Shown: positions 1 through 11,111, counted from the stretch's first letter. The stretch: 64,000 nucleotides of DNA from Tupaia tana (GCA_026018925.1 JAKSZU010000013.1:82670291-82734290), one strand, 5' to 3'. Translations and numbers: made by a program. Notes: a model not told the origin generated them from the letters alone.

Positions 1-75
1 TCTTAATTGCCATTTCTCTTTCCCTCTTTCTCTGTTTCTTTCTGACATGTGCCCTATAGCAAACAAAACAAAAAA
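1..75 (+). mobile_element. SINE family A, 3' end only
   Basis: The pyrimidine-rich stretch followed by GTGCCCTATAGCAAA is the 3' end of a plus-strand copy cut by the window edge. Confidence 0.75.
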
Positions 76-2090
76 TCAGTCAATGTTTTGGGTGCTCCAT
101 CTGGAAGACACCACAAGAATGAACTTATTTACTTCAATCTTCCTGACATGATGCCTTAGATGAAACCCTGTGGAATACGATGAAGGAATAAGCTGACCTA
201 ATTTATTACGTGAAATTTCCTTTGGCTCTCCTTTGCCCTAAAACTATGATATAATTACAACCATGCTTATATACATCCCTGCTAGACGTTCATCTAACCT
301 CTGCATGAAAACTTCCAGTGACAGGAGAATGCCCATCATCTATCACTGTCCTAAGTCAATGTATATATTATACATTATAATATATAATACATTATATATT
401 ATATATAATACATTACATATATATTATAGCTTCATTTTGTTTAGTTTTTTGAAGTTTTATGTACTTTGAAGATAATTGAGGCGATCTAGATAAAGGGTGA
501 GATAAAGTAATGAAATCATTAAAAGATAATTCAGTGTGGGCATGGTAGTTAGGACATGCCAGGAAACTGTGAGTAAGAAAAGTTACTGTACTTGAGCAGA
601 GGAGGTGATCCTGACATTCTTTGCAGCAATGGCAAAAAGAGCAACCCAAGGGATTCCCTAACTCTTCTGACGTAATGTCAGGAAGCAGACCATATTTTCA
701 TAGGAGGTGAATGAATGTGCTCCTAACTCTGCAATCCGGAAGGAATTATCAGAAGGCTTTTTGTATAATGCACATTTAAAAGGCCATAATGGACAGTGGC
801 TCTTTGCCAGATGCTTTACCAGAAATCTGAAGACATTTCTTATAACAATCCTTAATAAAAAACTGGACTCTAGGTTTTTATCTTTTATTTTAAAAAATGG
901 TACTTAAATGCATCAATAAGTCAATTTTCAGTTGTGCTGTCCCAAATGCAATAGAGGAGCATATTTATGTAGGTGGTTTCAAATAACTGGATCTAATTGT
1001 TCTCTATCCCCCGGGAAACAGCGGATATCAGTAAAAGCTTTCCTAGTAAGTTCTACTGAAAGAGTGAGGAGATTTATGTGAACAAGTCTTTTTGCTTCAC
1101 CACCCCGAACCTCCTGTGGTTCCAGTGACTTTCTTTGCAGACCACTGTGAGGTAAAATTTGAGTGTCATGACTTAACTGCAGCTCTGGATGCAATGGTAG
1201 ATTGGGGACCCTGCAGAACCCTGCAGTGCTGCTCAGATACCAAATGCCAGGGGTTGAGACAAAAGAGATAAAAGATTTGTACTATTGTCTCTCAACATCT
1301 CTTCCTCCTCTTTTTGGCTCTTGCCTTTTACAGAGAAGATTGGTGCTCTATTACATGGAGCCCGTATTATTACTTTTTCCTGGAAGTTAATGAATGGTAT
1401 CTAAGTTGATCTCAATAGGAATCTGTCAAGAGATAGGATTACATACAAAGTTTACAGTAGACTCATTTGTATATTACAACGTAAGTTATCCCAAGATGTA
1501 TTTATTTAAATTCCAGAGGCATATGAGAGACAGAAAAGGAGAAAGTAGGAGAGAATCCCCCAGGGGAGATTCCTCATGGCTCCTGAGACCTAGTGACTTC
1601 AGGGGAAAAAGAGAAATGAGGATTTTCTGCTGATAATTCAGCCTCCAGCCCACAAACTTGAGTGGTAGGGAGCTCTTCTAGCCTTCTCTCTATCTTTGTC
1701 TCTGTGTCTCTATATCTGCCTCTGTCTGCTTCTGTCTTGTTTTTTCATAATTTTTCCTTTAAAAATTTTTTTAAGGTAAAGTATTCTCTTGCTTTCAGCC
1801 CCGCCTTTGTCTTGTTAATAATCCCCTTTCCCCCTCCCACCCAGGCAGGAGAGGCAAAAGGCAGGCCTCCAGAAGATTCCTCATGGCTACTGAGAACTAG
1901 TGATTTTGTGTGGCATGCTTGCACGCTGCACGGTTTTCTATTTTGTGCTTTTTTAAAAAATTTATTTAGTTGTTTTTATTTAATTTTTTTACTTTTTTTT
2001 CTCTGTTTCTTTGTTGTTGTTTCTCTCTCTCTGTTTTCTTTTCTTTTTCTTTTATCTCATTTCTCCACTTCTCAATCTCCATTTACTGTG
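76..2090. other. No gene or clear repeat seen
   Basis: AT-rich sequence with a palindromic AT tract at 360-425 and pyrimidine-rich runs at 1680-2080. Two stretches, 1567-1604 and 1871-1907, are near-copies of each other (GATTCCTCATGGCT then CTGAGA, CTAGTGA). I see no exon; a 3' exon of TXNDC8 was looked for here without success. Confidence 0.5.
360..425. repeat. AT-rich palindromic tract
   Basis: Repeated TATATTATA and TACATTATA units that can fold on themselves. Confidence 0.7.
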
Positions 2091-2321
2091 CCTCTAGACG
2101 GATCTAAGGGAACTATAGCCAAACATCCAAATGCTAGTAGGGTTAACATATTCTTCAATATCTACTGAATCTGCTTCACAAAGGGATCACCATGGAATAG
2201 CAAAGAGATTACAGATCATCTCTTTCTGCATGCTCCTGAACGTTCAGATTGAATTTCAAGAATTAGGAAGAAATATACCATCCATCAGATGCCTAGAAAT
2301 CACCGCAGGACCACAAGAAAT

Positions 2322-3283
2322 ATGGGAAAGCAAGAACATACCTCTTCTCCCAGGGAAAAGAATAACTCCTCTTCACTCACAGACAGTTCAATGGAAATCA
2401 TGGAAATGTCTGATAAAGAATTTAGAATACTCATAATGGCAAAACTAACCAAGACGGGAGAGAAGAGAGACCATTAACTGCAGAAGAGTAAGGAGAAAGG
2501 AGCTGACAGGTTCCAGGAGGTGAGGAAATTCTTGCAAGATCTAATAGAGGAATTACACACTTTAAAAAAGAATCAAATGGACCTATTAAAGATGAAGGCT
2601 ATAATACAGGAAGTCAAAATCTTCCTTGAAAGTATTAAAAGCAGATTAGATTATACAGAAAATAGAATCTCAGATGTAGAAGAGAAAATTGCCGGCCTAG
2701 AAAAATCCATTACGAAGACTGAGAAAATGGCCTCCCAAAATGAGAGTAATATATGAGAAATACTAGATACCATCAAACGTCCAAACATCTGAATAATTGA
2801 TATTCCAGAAGGCAAAGAGTCTCATAAAGGCATTGGTAATCTATTCCATGAAATCCTGGAAGAAAACTTTCTAAACCTAGAGAGGCACTCAAGATCTAGT
2901 CCAAAGAAATACAAAGGACCCCAATTAGAGTCAACCCAAGATCTTCTCCAAGACACATTATAGCCAGATTGACCAAAACCACAGACAAAGACAAGATACT
3001 AAGATTGGCAAGAGAAAAACAAGTTACCTACAAAGGATATCCCGTCAGGACAAGAACAGACCTCTCATCAGAAACAATGTGAGTGAGGAAAGAATGGGAA
3101 AATATATTCAAAGTGTTAAGGGAAAAGCAATTTCAACCAAGAATACTGTACCCAGCAAGATTATCCTTCATGTGGGAAGAAAAGACAAGGACATTCCCAC
3201 ATAAACAAAACCTGAAAGAATTTACCAGCACCAGACCAGATCTCCAAGAAGTTCTTAAGGGAGTGCTATATCAGGAAAATTAA
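2322..3283 (+). pseudogene. L1 ORF1-type relic in the HAL1-like element
   Basis: A start at 2322 (MGKQEHTSSP) opens an N-terminal segment that stops at 2477. A coiled-coil segment follows in another frame at 2520-2756 (ESIKSRLDYTENRISDVEEK). A middle part is broken by stops. The conserved C-terminal part lies at 3083-3283 (ILYPARLSF, TFPHKQNLKEF, LQEVLKGVL). ORF1 proteins are RNA-binding trimeric chaperones of L1 particles. This copy cannot make a full protein. Confidence 0.8.
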
Positions 3284-3488
3284 ATACAGACACACAAAGG
3301 GTGAAAGATAGGGAATCAAGGATGGGAAAAAAAGCAAAATATACAGGAAACAAGAAATGGAAAATTACTTGTTGACGATAACTCATGTGTTGATGTGCTT
3401 GATTGAGACAATATACAGTGTATTCTGGATGGAAAATCTCATTTTGTATGCTGTAATGATGTACAGTGAATGAATGTAAATAAATATA

Positions 3489-3760
3489 GGGACCAGCAGT
3501 TAGGGTAATGACTATGTTGCTGGACTCGCATGTAGTCAACCGCTGTTTGAGTCCCGGACCAGGTGGCTTAAACTCATGCCGGGCGTGTGTGTGTGTGTGT
3601 GTGTGCCAAAGATCCCTAGAGGAGAAAGGAGGAGAAGGGATTGCGGTGTGGCCATCTCCCCTGGAGGGTGATTTCTCACTTTCTGTCTCTCTGCCTCTCT
3701 CTGTCTTTCTGGCAAGCACACGCACCCTATAGCAAAAAAATTCTCAAAAAAAATTAAATA
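3489..3760 (+). mobile_element. SINE family A, long form
   Basis: A complete copy from GGGACCAGCAG through the A/B boxes to CCCTATAGCAAAA. It is inserted in the A-rich tail of the HAL1-like element and contains a GT run at 3584-3604. Confidence 0.9.
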
Positions 3761-3816
3761 AAAAAAAGAAAATAAAATATACTGATAGAGGGAAACAAAC
3801 AAACAAAAATCCCCCA

Positions 3817-4073
3817 GGGACAGCTGGTGGTGTGATGGTTAAGACAGTTAGATCCCCTATAGCTGACAGCATAGTTTGAGTCCTTGGTCTGGCAATTGGA
3901 AAAATACACTGGGCACATGTGCATGCACGTGTGCCCAAAATCCTGAAAGGAGAAATGGAGGAGAAGGGATTTCAATGTGACCCTTTCTCATGGGGGTTGC
4001 TTTCCACACCTCCTTGCCTCCATCTTTTTCTGATAAGTGCGTGCATGCATGCTCCCTCCCATCAATCAAAAAA
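3817..4073 (+). mobile_element. SINE family A, older copy
   Basis: A diverged full-length copy whose head has GGTTAAGACAG where other copies have GGTTAAGGCGC. It ends next to the T-run of the following minus-strand copy. Confidence 0.8.
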
Positions 4074-4074
4074 C

Positions 4075-4330
4075 TTTTTTGGGGAGAGGTTTTTGCTGTA
4101 GGGCATGTGCACTCGCCAGAAAGAGAGAAACAGAGAGATAGAAAGTGAGAAATCACCCCCTCCGGGGGATGGCCACACTGCAATCCCTTCTCCTTCATTC
4201 TCCTCTCGAGATCTTGGGCATGCACACACACATACCCAGCGTGAGTTTTAGCCACTGGGTTCAGGACTCGAACCACGGTTGGCTACATGGGAGTTCAGTG
4301 ACATAGTCATTACACTAACTGCTGGGCCCT
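4075..4330 (-). mobile_element. SINE family A, long form
   Basis: The inverse orientation is shown by GAGAGGTTTTTGCTGTAGGG at the left and CTAACTGCTGGGCCC at the right. It is head to tail opposed with the previous copy. Confidence 0.88.
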
Positions 4331-4354
4331 CAAAAAAAAAAAAAAAATTAAAAA

Positions 4355-4419
4355 CAATTGGGGAAGTGGTCTTGCCACAATCCCTTTTCATCCATTCCTC
4401 CACTTTGTTGAGATTTTGA

Positions 4420-4453
<34 letters not shown>

Positions 4454-4527
4454 TGTTTTTCAAAGTGTAAGAACCAGGAGTCAAACTGCAATCAGCCATT
4501 TGGAATCTGGGTTCCTTAACCACTAGT
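4355..4527 (-). mobile_element. SINE family A, old fragment with GA run
   Basis: It keeps GCCACAATCCCTTTTCATCC and the tRNA-like head at the right. A (GA)n run at 4421-4446 has replaced part of the body. Confidence 0.65.
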
Positions 4528-4529
4528 TG

Positions 4530-5460
4530 ATTGGTTGGTTCTGTTTGTTTTTTAAAAATTCTGTAACCAGGATGCTGAATTACTAATATTCAATGAGAAA
4601 TTCAATCTGCAAGAAAAGTTGTTGGGATGTGGGTATCCACATTATAAACAGAGGTTTATTGGATAATCCTGGAATTAGAATACTGGAAGGTAGATCAGCT
4701 TAATGGACAGTGTCTCAATTCAGCTATTTTTGTTTTCTATTAGCAGCCTGGATGAAAATTTAAATTTGTGATCCTTAGTGATTTCTAGAATGCAGGCATT
4801 TTGTACCATAATTAAAAAGAGATCCATAGCCTTTAGCCAGCAGTTAAGATATAATTGTTTGTACGTTCCTCCTCCCTTCCTTAATGAGTGCTCTTCCATC
4901 TCCTTATAGAACTGGAAGACCAAGCAGGTCCAAGTCTTTCCTCAAAAGCAGAGCTAGCATTTACTCAAGAGCCTAGACACATAATCAGTTGAGAACTCAA
5001 TAGTTTTGTATTATCATAAAATGGAATACAAATGGCTGGGTGTTAACAGACACCAAGCAATGTCATCTGCAGAAGGAATGAAACCATGTAACATACTGAG
5101 TTGAAGAGAAGCTTGTCCAAGTCATACTGGTCCAGGGACAGAATGAGGAGTGGCACAGCTGACAGTGGGATGCAGGCGAAAGACAGCAGCATTCATTCAT
5201 TCGTCTGCTCACTTGTCCATATGCACACACATAGTGAGTGTTTTCTATCCACCTGGGATGTCTAGACACTGGACTTTTAAATCAGACAAGTTCCTTTACT
5301 ATGAGAAAACTTGTGAAAGTTGAGATCTGAGACTGATGTCAAAGCATGTGGAACAGTAGATTGGATCAAAGTGATGGAGCAATTTGAATGCTAGACGTTC
5401 ATACAAGGGTTTAACCTTGATTTGTAGGCAATGGAGCAGGAGGAGAACCAATTTTAAATC
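4530..5460. other. No gene seen
   Basis: Low-complexity-free sequence with no splice-flanked exon that I can support. From about 5330 it resembles an ancient mammal-wide repeat (GTAGGCAATGGAGCAGGAGG) that continues after the next SINE. Confidence 0.45.
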
Positions 5461-5462
5461 AT

Positions 5463-5640
5463 GGGGGCTGGACATGGTGCACTGGCAAAACACCATGCTC
5501 TTGGAGGCTGACCCACTTGAGAAGATTCTGGGTTTGCATTCAGAGATCTCTCTGACTACATAGAATATGTATGTCCCCATAAGCCTATTGAGAGCGCTGT
5601 CTCTCATGCTCATTTGATAGAAATAAATAAACAATCAAAC
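5463..5640 (+). mobile_element. SINE family B
   Basis: A head GGGGCTGGACATGGTGCACTGG, then CTGACCCACTTGAGAAG, ending GAAATAAATAAACAA. It shares GACCCACTTGAGAAGG-type wording with the copy at 35496. Confidence 0.65.
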
Positions 5641-5683
5641 AATTTTAAGTAAGGGAAAGCATACGCAGAAATGTGGAAGGGTC

Positions 5684-5764
5684 TACTGGGTTGTTGGGAA
5701 AGTCATGATGCATTTTTGCATAGAAAAACAGAAAAATATGTCATGATTTTTCTGACAACTCTAT
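5684..5764. mobile_element. Mariner-like hairpin MITE, type M1
   Basis: A near-palindrome with TA at each end. GTTGTTGGGAAAGTCATGATG at the left is mirrored by TCATGATTTTTCTGACAAC at the right. Two more copies are at 45570 and 53046. Confidence 0.75.
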
Positions 5765-6200
5765 TTTGGAGAAGAGAACAGAGCTACTAAGGTAACTCAA
5801 GGGTGAGGAGAGCTGTTGCAATTGTCTAAGCAAAAGTATTTATGGTCAAAAAGTAGAAGTAGGAATGAAATTACAAATAGAGAAAAGGTTGAATGGGGAA
5901 AAGTACCTTGGGACATACTTATTATTGAGGACAGCAAAAGACAAACCAGAGGAGAGCTTGGGGAAGAATCAGAGATAGATAGAAGCCAAAAGAGGAGGAA
6001 GTTTTCAGAATGCTAATCAGTTAAGTGCTTCTGTGTAATGAAGAAATACAAGAATCGAGAAATAGCTATTTAAATTAGATGCAAGGAGATCTCTGATGAC
6101 TTTCAAGTCGATAGGCGATAAGATGAATGGAAAATGAGAATTGGAGACAGCACATATCTAAGAAAATACCAGATATATCCATTAGAAACGTCATAAATAT
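5765..6200 (+). repeat. Ancient mammal-wide repeat, family not named
   Basis: GAGAGCTGTTGCAATTGTCTAAGCAAAAG and what follows resemble a well-known old repeat that reads GAGACTGTTGCAATAGTCC in other mammals. It is interrupted by the SINE and MITE just before. Confidence 0.45.
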
Positions 6201-6750
6201 TTACTAGTTGCAAGTGACGGAAAAAAACAACAACAAAATTACATAGCTGAAGAAGTTATGGGGCTAGATCATGCTTCACACACAGATAGAGTTAGGGTTC
6301 AATCAGGGCTATTTGGGTCTCAGTCTTGACTCTCCTTCGTTCTGTATGGTGACTTAATTTTCAAGTTCTATATGCTGACAAGCTAGCTATAGTAGTTTCA
6401 GCTCCATATCATTCCACATTCAAATCCAATATTATCCAAAGAGAAGACTTGTACTTAGCTGGTTAAGCAAAACCCTGGAATTAGTTCTAGTTTGGCTTGG
6501 ACTGTCTTGACTAGTGTCAAGGGCCCATTCCTGATGGTTTAGGCGGGGAGATGGAGCCCAAAGAAGGCTTGTGAACTAAGAATGGGAAAGGATATGGGTC
6601 CTCGGAGTAAAATCAGAATACTGCTAGAGAATGGAGGATGGATGATGGGTGACAAAAACAAGTATCAACTCCAAGTTTGAAAGAAGGTAACTGATGGATT
6701 GAGGCCTAGAGCGGAAAGGTGGGAATAAATACAGTCAAGGCACATACATG
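6200..6750. other. No gene or repeat recognised
   Basis: I see neither exon-like splice pairs nor retroposon landmarks here. Confidence 0.45.
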
Positions 6751-6762
6751 GAGCTGATTTCT

Positions 6763-7036
6763 TTTCTTTTTTTTTTTTTTTTTTGGAGAGGTTTTTGCTA
6801 TAGGGCGCGTGCGCTCTCCAGACAGACAGAGAGAGACAGAGAGACAGAAAGCGAGAAATCACCCCCCAGGGGGGATGGTCATGCTGCAATCCCTTCTCCT
6901 CCATTCTCCTCTCGGGATCTTGGGCATGCACGCACATGCGCCCGGCGTGAGTTTTAAGCCACCGGGTCCAGGACGTGAACCGTGGTCGACCACGTGGGAG
7001 TCCAGTGACATAGCCATTATGCTAACTGCTGGTCCC
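6763..7036 (-). mobile_element. SINE family A, young
   Basis: A complete copy with perfect 12-bp TSD GAGCTGATTTCT at 6751-6762 and 7038-7049. Confidence 0.95.
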
Positions 7037-7545
7037 AGAGCTGATTTCTAAAGGAAGATACATCTTCATGTCTGAGATGAGAGAGGAGATAAAATAAAGT
7101 AAAATAAAAATAAAAGATGATACACAGGCAATGTGAAACCTTGATGGGGCCAGCTGAGGGTATGTATGTTAAATAGCTTTAATTTTCAAGTTAAAAACCT
7201 TCAGTGCTATTATTTTTGGAAAATATGTTAAATCTATTATACAAGTTATAGTATAGCAAATACATAGAAACAAGTAGAAACTGAAATTCTACAGATAGCA
7301 TACCAAATTCTTTCATTCATCACTTTATAGACTAATCTTTACAAAGCTTAAGCACACATTTTTTTTTTTACTTCACATCCATTGTTCATAATATGTTAAA
7401 TTGCACGCTATTATTTCATAGAGTAGGTGTATCATGATCACGTAGCCACTCTACTAAAGATAAAAGGACATTTAGATTTCTTCCATTTTTAAACATTAGA
7501 AATGCTATGATGATGGTATACTTAGTTATTTATTTTTCCAAGATT

Positions 7546-7813
7546 TTTTTTTTTTTTTTTGAGAGGTTTTTTGCTATAGGGCGCGTGCGCTCGCCAGACA
7601 GACAGAGAGAGACAGAGAGACAGAAAGCGAGAAATCACCCCCCAGGGGGCATGGTCACGCCGCAATCCCTTCTCCTCCATTCTCCTCTCGGGATCTCGGG
7701 CACACACGCACACGCGCCCGGCGTGAGTTGTAAGCCACCGGGTCCGAGACGCGAACCGCGGTCGACTACGTGGGAGTCCAGCGACATAGCCATTACGCTA
7801 ACTGCTGGTTCCC
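7546..7813 (-). mobile_element. SINE family A, young
   Basis: A complete, CpG-rich copy with short TSD CCAAGAT at 7539-7545 and 7814-7820. Confidence 0.93.
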
Positions 7814-7844
7814 CCAAGATATTTCTTTTTTAAAATGTTATATA

Positions 7845-8078
7845 TTTTATATTTTAAAAAATGTATTTATTTACTTCTTCCAAGAGAAGAAGAAAGAGAC
7901 GCAGAGGCAGCATCCCCAACAGGGTTTGAGATCATAATCCAGCCTGACTCCAGTCAGTCTTAATCACAAGCATACGTATTGAATATGCCTAGCAAACACA
8001 GGGAGGTCCCCAGAACCTTCCATGTGGTTCGGCCTTGCAGAGCATGTGCTTACTGCCACCATCTGGCCCCTCCCTGAT
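7845..8078 (-). mobile_element. SINE family B, old
   Basis: It has CATCCCCAACAGGGT, CAGGGAGGTCCCCAGAACC and CTGCCACCATCTGGCCCC in order, matching copies at 49430 and 53873. Confidence 0.65.
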
Positions 8079-8188
8079 TATTGCTATAACAAAACTTCCC
8101 AGGAATGGGATGATTACATGAAAGGAAATGAGTAGTTTGTGCCTCTCCAGTGTGTTACAAAATCTCCTTTTAAAAGATAAGTTCAATT

Positions 8189-8455
8189 TTTTTTTTTTTT
8201 TTTTGGAGAGGTTTTTGCTATAGGGCGTGTGCACTCACCAGACAGGCAGAGAGAGACAGAGAGATAGAAAGCAAGAAATCACCCCCCAAGGGGGATGGCC
8301 ACGCCGCAATTCCTTCTCCTCCATTCTCCTCTTGGGATCTTGGGCACGTACGCACATGTACCCGGCGTGAGGTTAAGCCACCGCGTCCGGGACTCGAACC
8401 GCGGTCGACTACGTGGGAGTTCAGCAACATAGCCATTACGCTAACTGCTGGTCCC
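8189..8455 (-). mobile_element. SINE family A, young
   Basis: A complete copy with perfect 13-bp TSD GATAAGTTCAATT at 8176-8188 and 8456-8468. Confidence 0.95.
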
Positions 8456-8529
8456 GATAAGTTCAATTGTTAATGCTTAACCATTTATGAAAATACTGGA
8501 TTTTAGACATTTTATTCATGAATGCTTTC

Positions 8530-8770
8530 ATATAATTAATATAATATGCTGAGCACTTAATGACTGCTTGAATTTATTCATGTAAATTCATTTAATTCTC
8601 ACAACAACCCTATGAGGGAATAAAGGCTTATTATTATCCATGTTTTTACAGGTAGGGAAAGTAAGATACAAAGAGATTAAGTAAACTTTTCAAGACCTTA
8701 CAGCTAGGAAGTGGTAGAACTGGTATTTGAACCATGAGAGTTTGAATCCAGAATATGCAAACTCAATCCA
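8530..8770 (-). mobile_element. MIR
   Basis: The reverse complement of the MIR core: TGCTGAGCACTTA, CTCACAACAACCCTATGAGG, TTTTTACAGGTAGGGAAA and ACAGCTAGGAAGTGG. It is an ancient tRNA-derived SINE. Confidence 0.85.
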
Positions 8771-8794
8771 TAGGCATATTGTCTTGTGATAGTT

Positions 8795-9052
8795 TTATTT
8801 TTTTAAGTTTATTTATTTTATTCATAATAGAGAGTGGAGATAAGGGGAAGAGTGAGAGGGAGACAAAGAGAGAGAAAGGCACACCCAACGGGGTCTGGTC
8901 AAGCCATGGTCCTCTTCCCCCAGCCTTCTAGCTCACCAAAATCTTGGACATGTGCCCAGCATGTTTCAGGTGAGGTCAGTCAGGGCTGGGGGTCACAGCT
9001 GGCTATGTGGCTTCTAGTACCCTGCTTACTGGACCCCAGAGGCTGGGCTATG
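8795..9052 (-). mobile_element. Old SINE (family A/B relative)
   Basis: An AT-rich T side, a GA-rich stretch, CACCCAACGGGGTCTGG and a diverged head GGCTATGTGGCTTCTAG. Confidence 0.55.
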
Positions 9053-9405
9053 TTTGTGATAGTTTTTGACTAACATTTGCCCAAGTGTTGTTAATAACTC
9101 ATATACATTCTATGATAATTTCATCATTTCTTTCTCTGGAATATTCTTTTTTGATGATTCTGGCTCAAAGATAGGATATTATTGAGATAATTCTTATAGA
9201 TTTGGATACCTCAAATGGGAAGATTTATAATGTCATACATGTTTTTACCTCTTGCCAGTATGTAAAGTTTGGTAACTAAGAATTACATTGCTAAGTATTA
9301 CACATAAATGCAGTTGTTTCATCCATCCAGGGTACCCCAGGCTTTCTGGGGACTCTGATGGTTCTATGATCTGATTTAACCCTGCGTGTTACCTTGGGAA
9401 CATAC

Positions 9406-9471
9406 CTTCTGGACTTGCTTGAACATCTGAAATGTTGGGATTGCTTTGATGCGACAAACTTCAGCCAATTC
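9406..9471 (-). CDS. TXNDC8: TXNDC8 exon 4
   Basis: A 66-nt exon (22 codons) with acceptor TTTCTTTCCTTCCCAG and donor GTATGT. It encodes ELAEVCRIKAIPTFQMFKQV then QK, including the IPTF cis-proline loop that packs against the active site in all thioredoxins. The phase is 0 at both ends. The final C-terminal beta-strands and helix (in TXNDC8 a segment like CGADAKKLE) must come from one or more further exons, which I did not find in the 9.4 kb to the left. An old SINE starts about 95 bp upstream. Confidence 0.92.
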
Positions 9472-9567
9472 CTGGGAAGGAAAGAAATGGCACGAAGTTG
9501 GTATCCACTCTGTACCAAGCATATGAACTTGTTGACTTCTCAGGAGATGTGTCTTAAGAGTCAGGGA

Positions 9568-9822
9568 CATTTTTTCTCTTTAATTGTCAGAGGGCATGTG
9601 TGCTCACTAGAGATGGGGAGGGAGAGAAAGAGCAAGCAAGAGAGAGAGGGTGCAAGGGGATATGGTCAGGCCACAGTTCCTTTTTCTCCATTCCTCCTTT
9701 ATGTCAGGATTGTGGGTATGAATGCATATGTTCCTGGCATGTTTCTCAAGTCAGGGGGCCAGGACTGAGACCTTGGCTAGCCATGTGGGATCTGGCCCCT
9801 CAACGCATTACACTTAACCTCT
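9568..9822 (-). mobile_element. SINE family A, old copy
   Basis: GGGCATGTGTGCTCACTAGAG, CCACAGTTCC and CCATGTGGGATCTGGC are kept in order. It lies just upstream of TXNDC8 exon 4. Confidence 0.7.
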
Positions 9823-10366
9823 GTACTCTGGAACCAGCCCTAAACCCAGGGGCGTTTGACATTCTACATTCACAGCCTGAAAGTCACAGTAGAAAATGAC
9901 TACTCCAGCATTCCTAGGCTTTTTCATATCAGATGTTCAGGAAAGAGTGAGGTATGGAGGCCAAATCAGAATGGATACTGAATGGCCAAAAGAGCTCCAT
10001 TTAAAGAAGCTTGGCAAAGGTTGCAGAGGGGCCCCAGTGGAACCCTATATGTAAAGTCTATTTCAAAAACAGAAAAGTCAACATATATTTATAATTCATG
10101 CTGGAGACATGGGATAGTATACTAGCCTAGTGCTTTTGTTTGTTTTCTAGAAGTACATGTGCTCACTAGAGAGGCAGAGAGAGAAAGAACAGGAGAGAGA
10201 GGGAAGGAAAGCAAGAAAGCATCTCCCATGGGTCAGAGAAAGAACAGGAAAGAGGGGAAAAGAAAGCAAGAAGCACCTCCTGTGGGTCATGGTCAAGCTG
10301 CAATTCTTTTTTCTTCCATTTTTCCTTACTTTCAGGATTTTGGACATGCACATGCACCTGGCATGT

Positions 10367-10448
10367 TTCTTCTTCTTCCTCTTCTTCTTCTTCTTCTCTT
10401 CTTCTTCTTCTTCTTCTTCTTCTTCTTCTTCTTCTTTTTTTTTTTTTT

Positions 10449-10480
<32 letters not shown>

Positions 10481-10490
10481 TTTTTTTTTT
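10367..10490. repeat. (TTC)n / T-run
   Basis: Two TTC tracts separated and followed by T-runs, probably the expanded tail of the nested SINE. Confidence 0.85.
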
Positions 10491-10736
10491 GTAAGAGAGA
10501 TTTTTGCTACAGGGTGTATGCACTAGCCAGAGAGACAGCAAGAGACAGAAAGCAAGAAATCAGCCACCAGAGCAGATGGCCACACCATAGTCCCTTCTCC
10601 TCCGTTCTCTCAGGATTTTGGGCACACATACACACGTGCCCAGTGTGAGTTTTCAGCCTCCAGGTCTGGAATTTGGACTGCGGTTGACTATGAGAGAGTC
10701 CAGCAACATGACCATTCCACCATCTGCTGGTCCCAC
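10472..10736 (-). mobile_element. SINE family A, nested
   Basis: GAGATTTTTGCTACAGGGTG at the left and CATCTGCTGGTCCC at the right. It sits inside the older copy. Confidence 0.85.
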
Positions 10737-11111
10737 AGCCAGCGTGTTTTTTAAGACCAGGTCTGGGGCTTGAACTGTGTAGTCGGCCATGTGTGATCCA
10801 GTCATCTTAACAACCATGTCATAGATTGGCTCATGGTCTAGTATTTTAAGTAAGGTTTATATGTTTCTTGCTTTTAAGTCCTACACTCTCTTCACTGCCT
10901 TTCTTTGTGAAAGGTTTAGAACTAAAAGACGAGAAGATATGCCAGAATCCTAATTGTTTAATATATTCCAAACTGCTTCAAATGGTAGCTTTTGTTTATC
11001 TTGTTTAGGAGTCAAAAGAAAACTAGCCACTCACAGAATCAACAGAACTGGACATTTTTCTCATATACCTTACTTTATTAATGTTAGATCTTTTCCCCCT
11101 CACCACCCATC

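Larger units (their letters stand above)
2170..3780 (+). mobile_element. HAL1-like half-LINE (L1 ORF1 without ORF2)
   Basis: A 5' segment, an L1 ORF1-like region (2322-3283) and then directly an L1-type 3' end with TTGATGTGCTTGATTGAG, ATGATGTACAGTGAATGAATG and TAAATAAATA. There is no reverse-transcriptase ORF between them, which is the HAL1 layout. The 5' edge is uncertain. A young SINE (3489-3760) sits in the A-rich tail. The same 3' end recurs at 13160-13400 and, more diverged, at 14530 and 34640. Confidence 0.75.
10140..10815 (-). mobile_element. Old SINE family A, split by TTC repeat and a younger SINE
   Basis: The 3' part lies at 10140-10366 and the head at 10737-10815. The 3' part holds a roughly 54-bp tandem duplication (10180-10234 and 10235-10289). 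A TTC microsatellite and a second minus-strand SINE fill the gap. Confidence 0.65.

Noticed and set aside
1125-1152. CTTTCTTTGCAG followed by ACCACTGTGAG and GTAAAA on the plus strand, exon-like
   Set aside because: It would be an 11-nt exon with no partner exons or known gene on this strand.
979-1194. Minus-strand open frame considered as the missing TXNDC8 C-terminal exon
   Set aside because: No similarity to the thioredoxin C-terminus and no phase-0 acceptor at the right place.
3489-3570. tRNA-like A and B boxes, considered as a true tRNA gene
   Set aside because: No complete cloverleaf with a 3' acceptor stem. The sequence is the head of a SINE repeated dozens of times.
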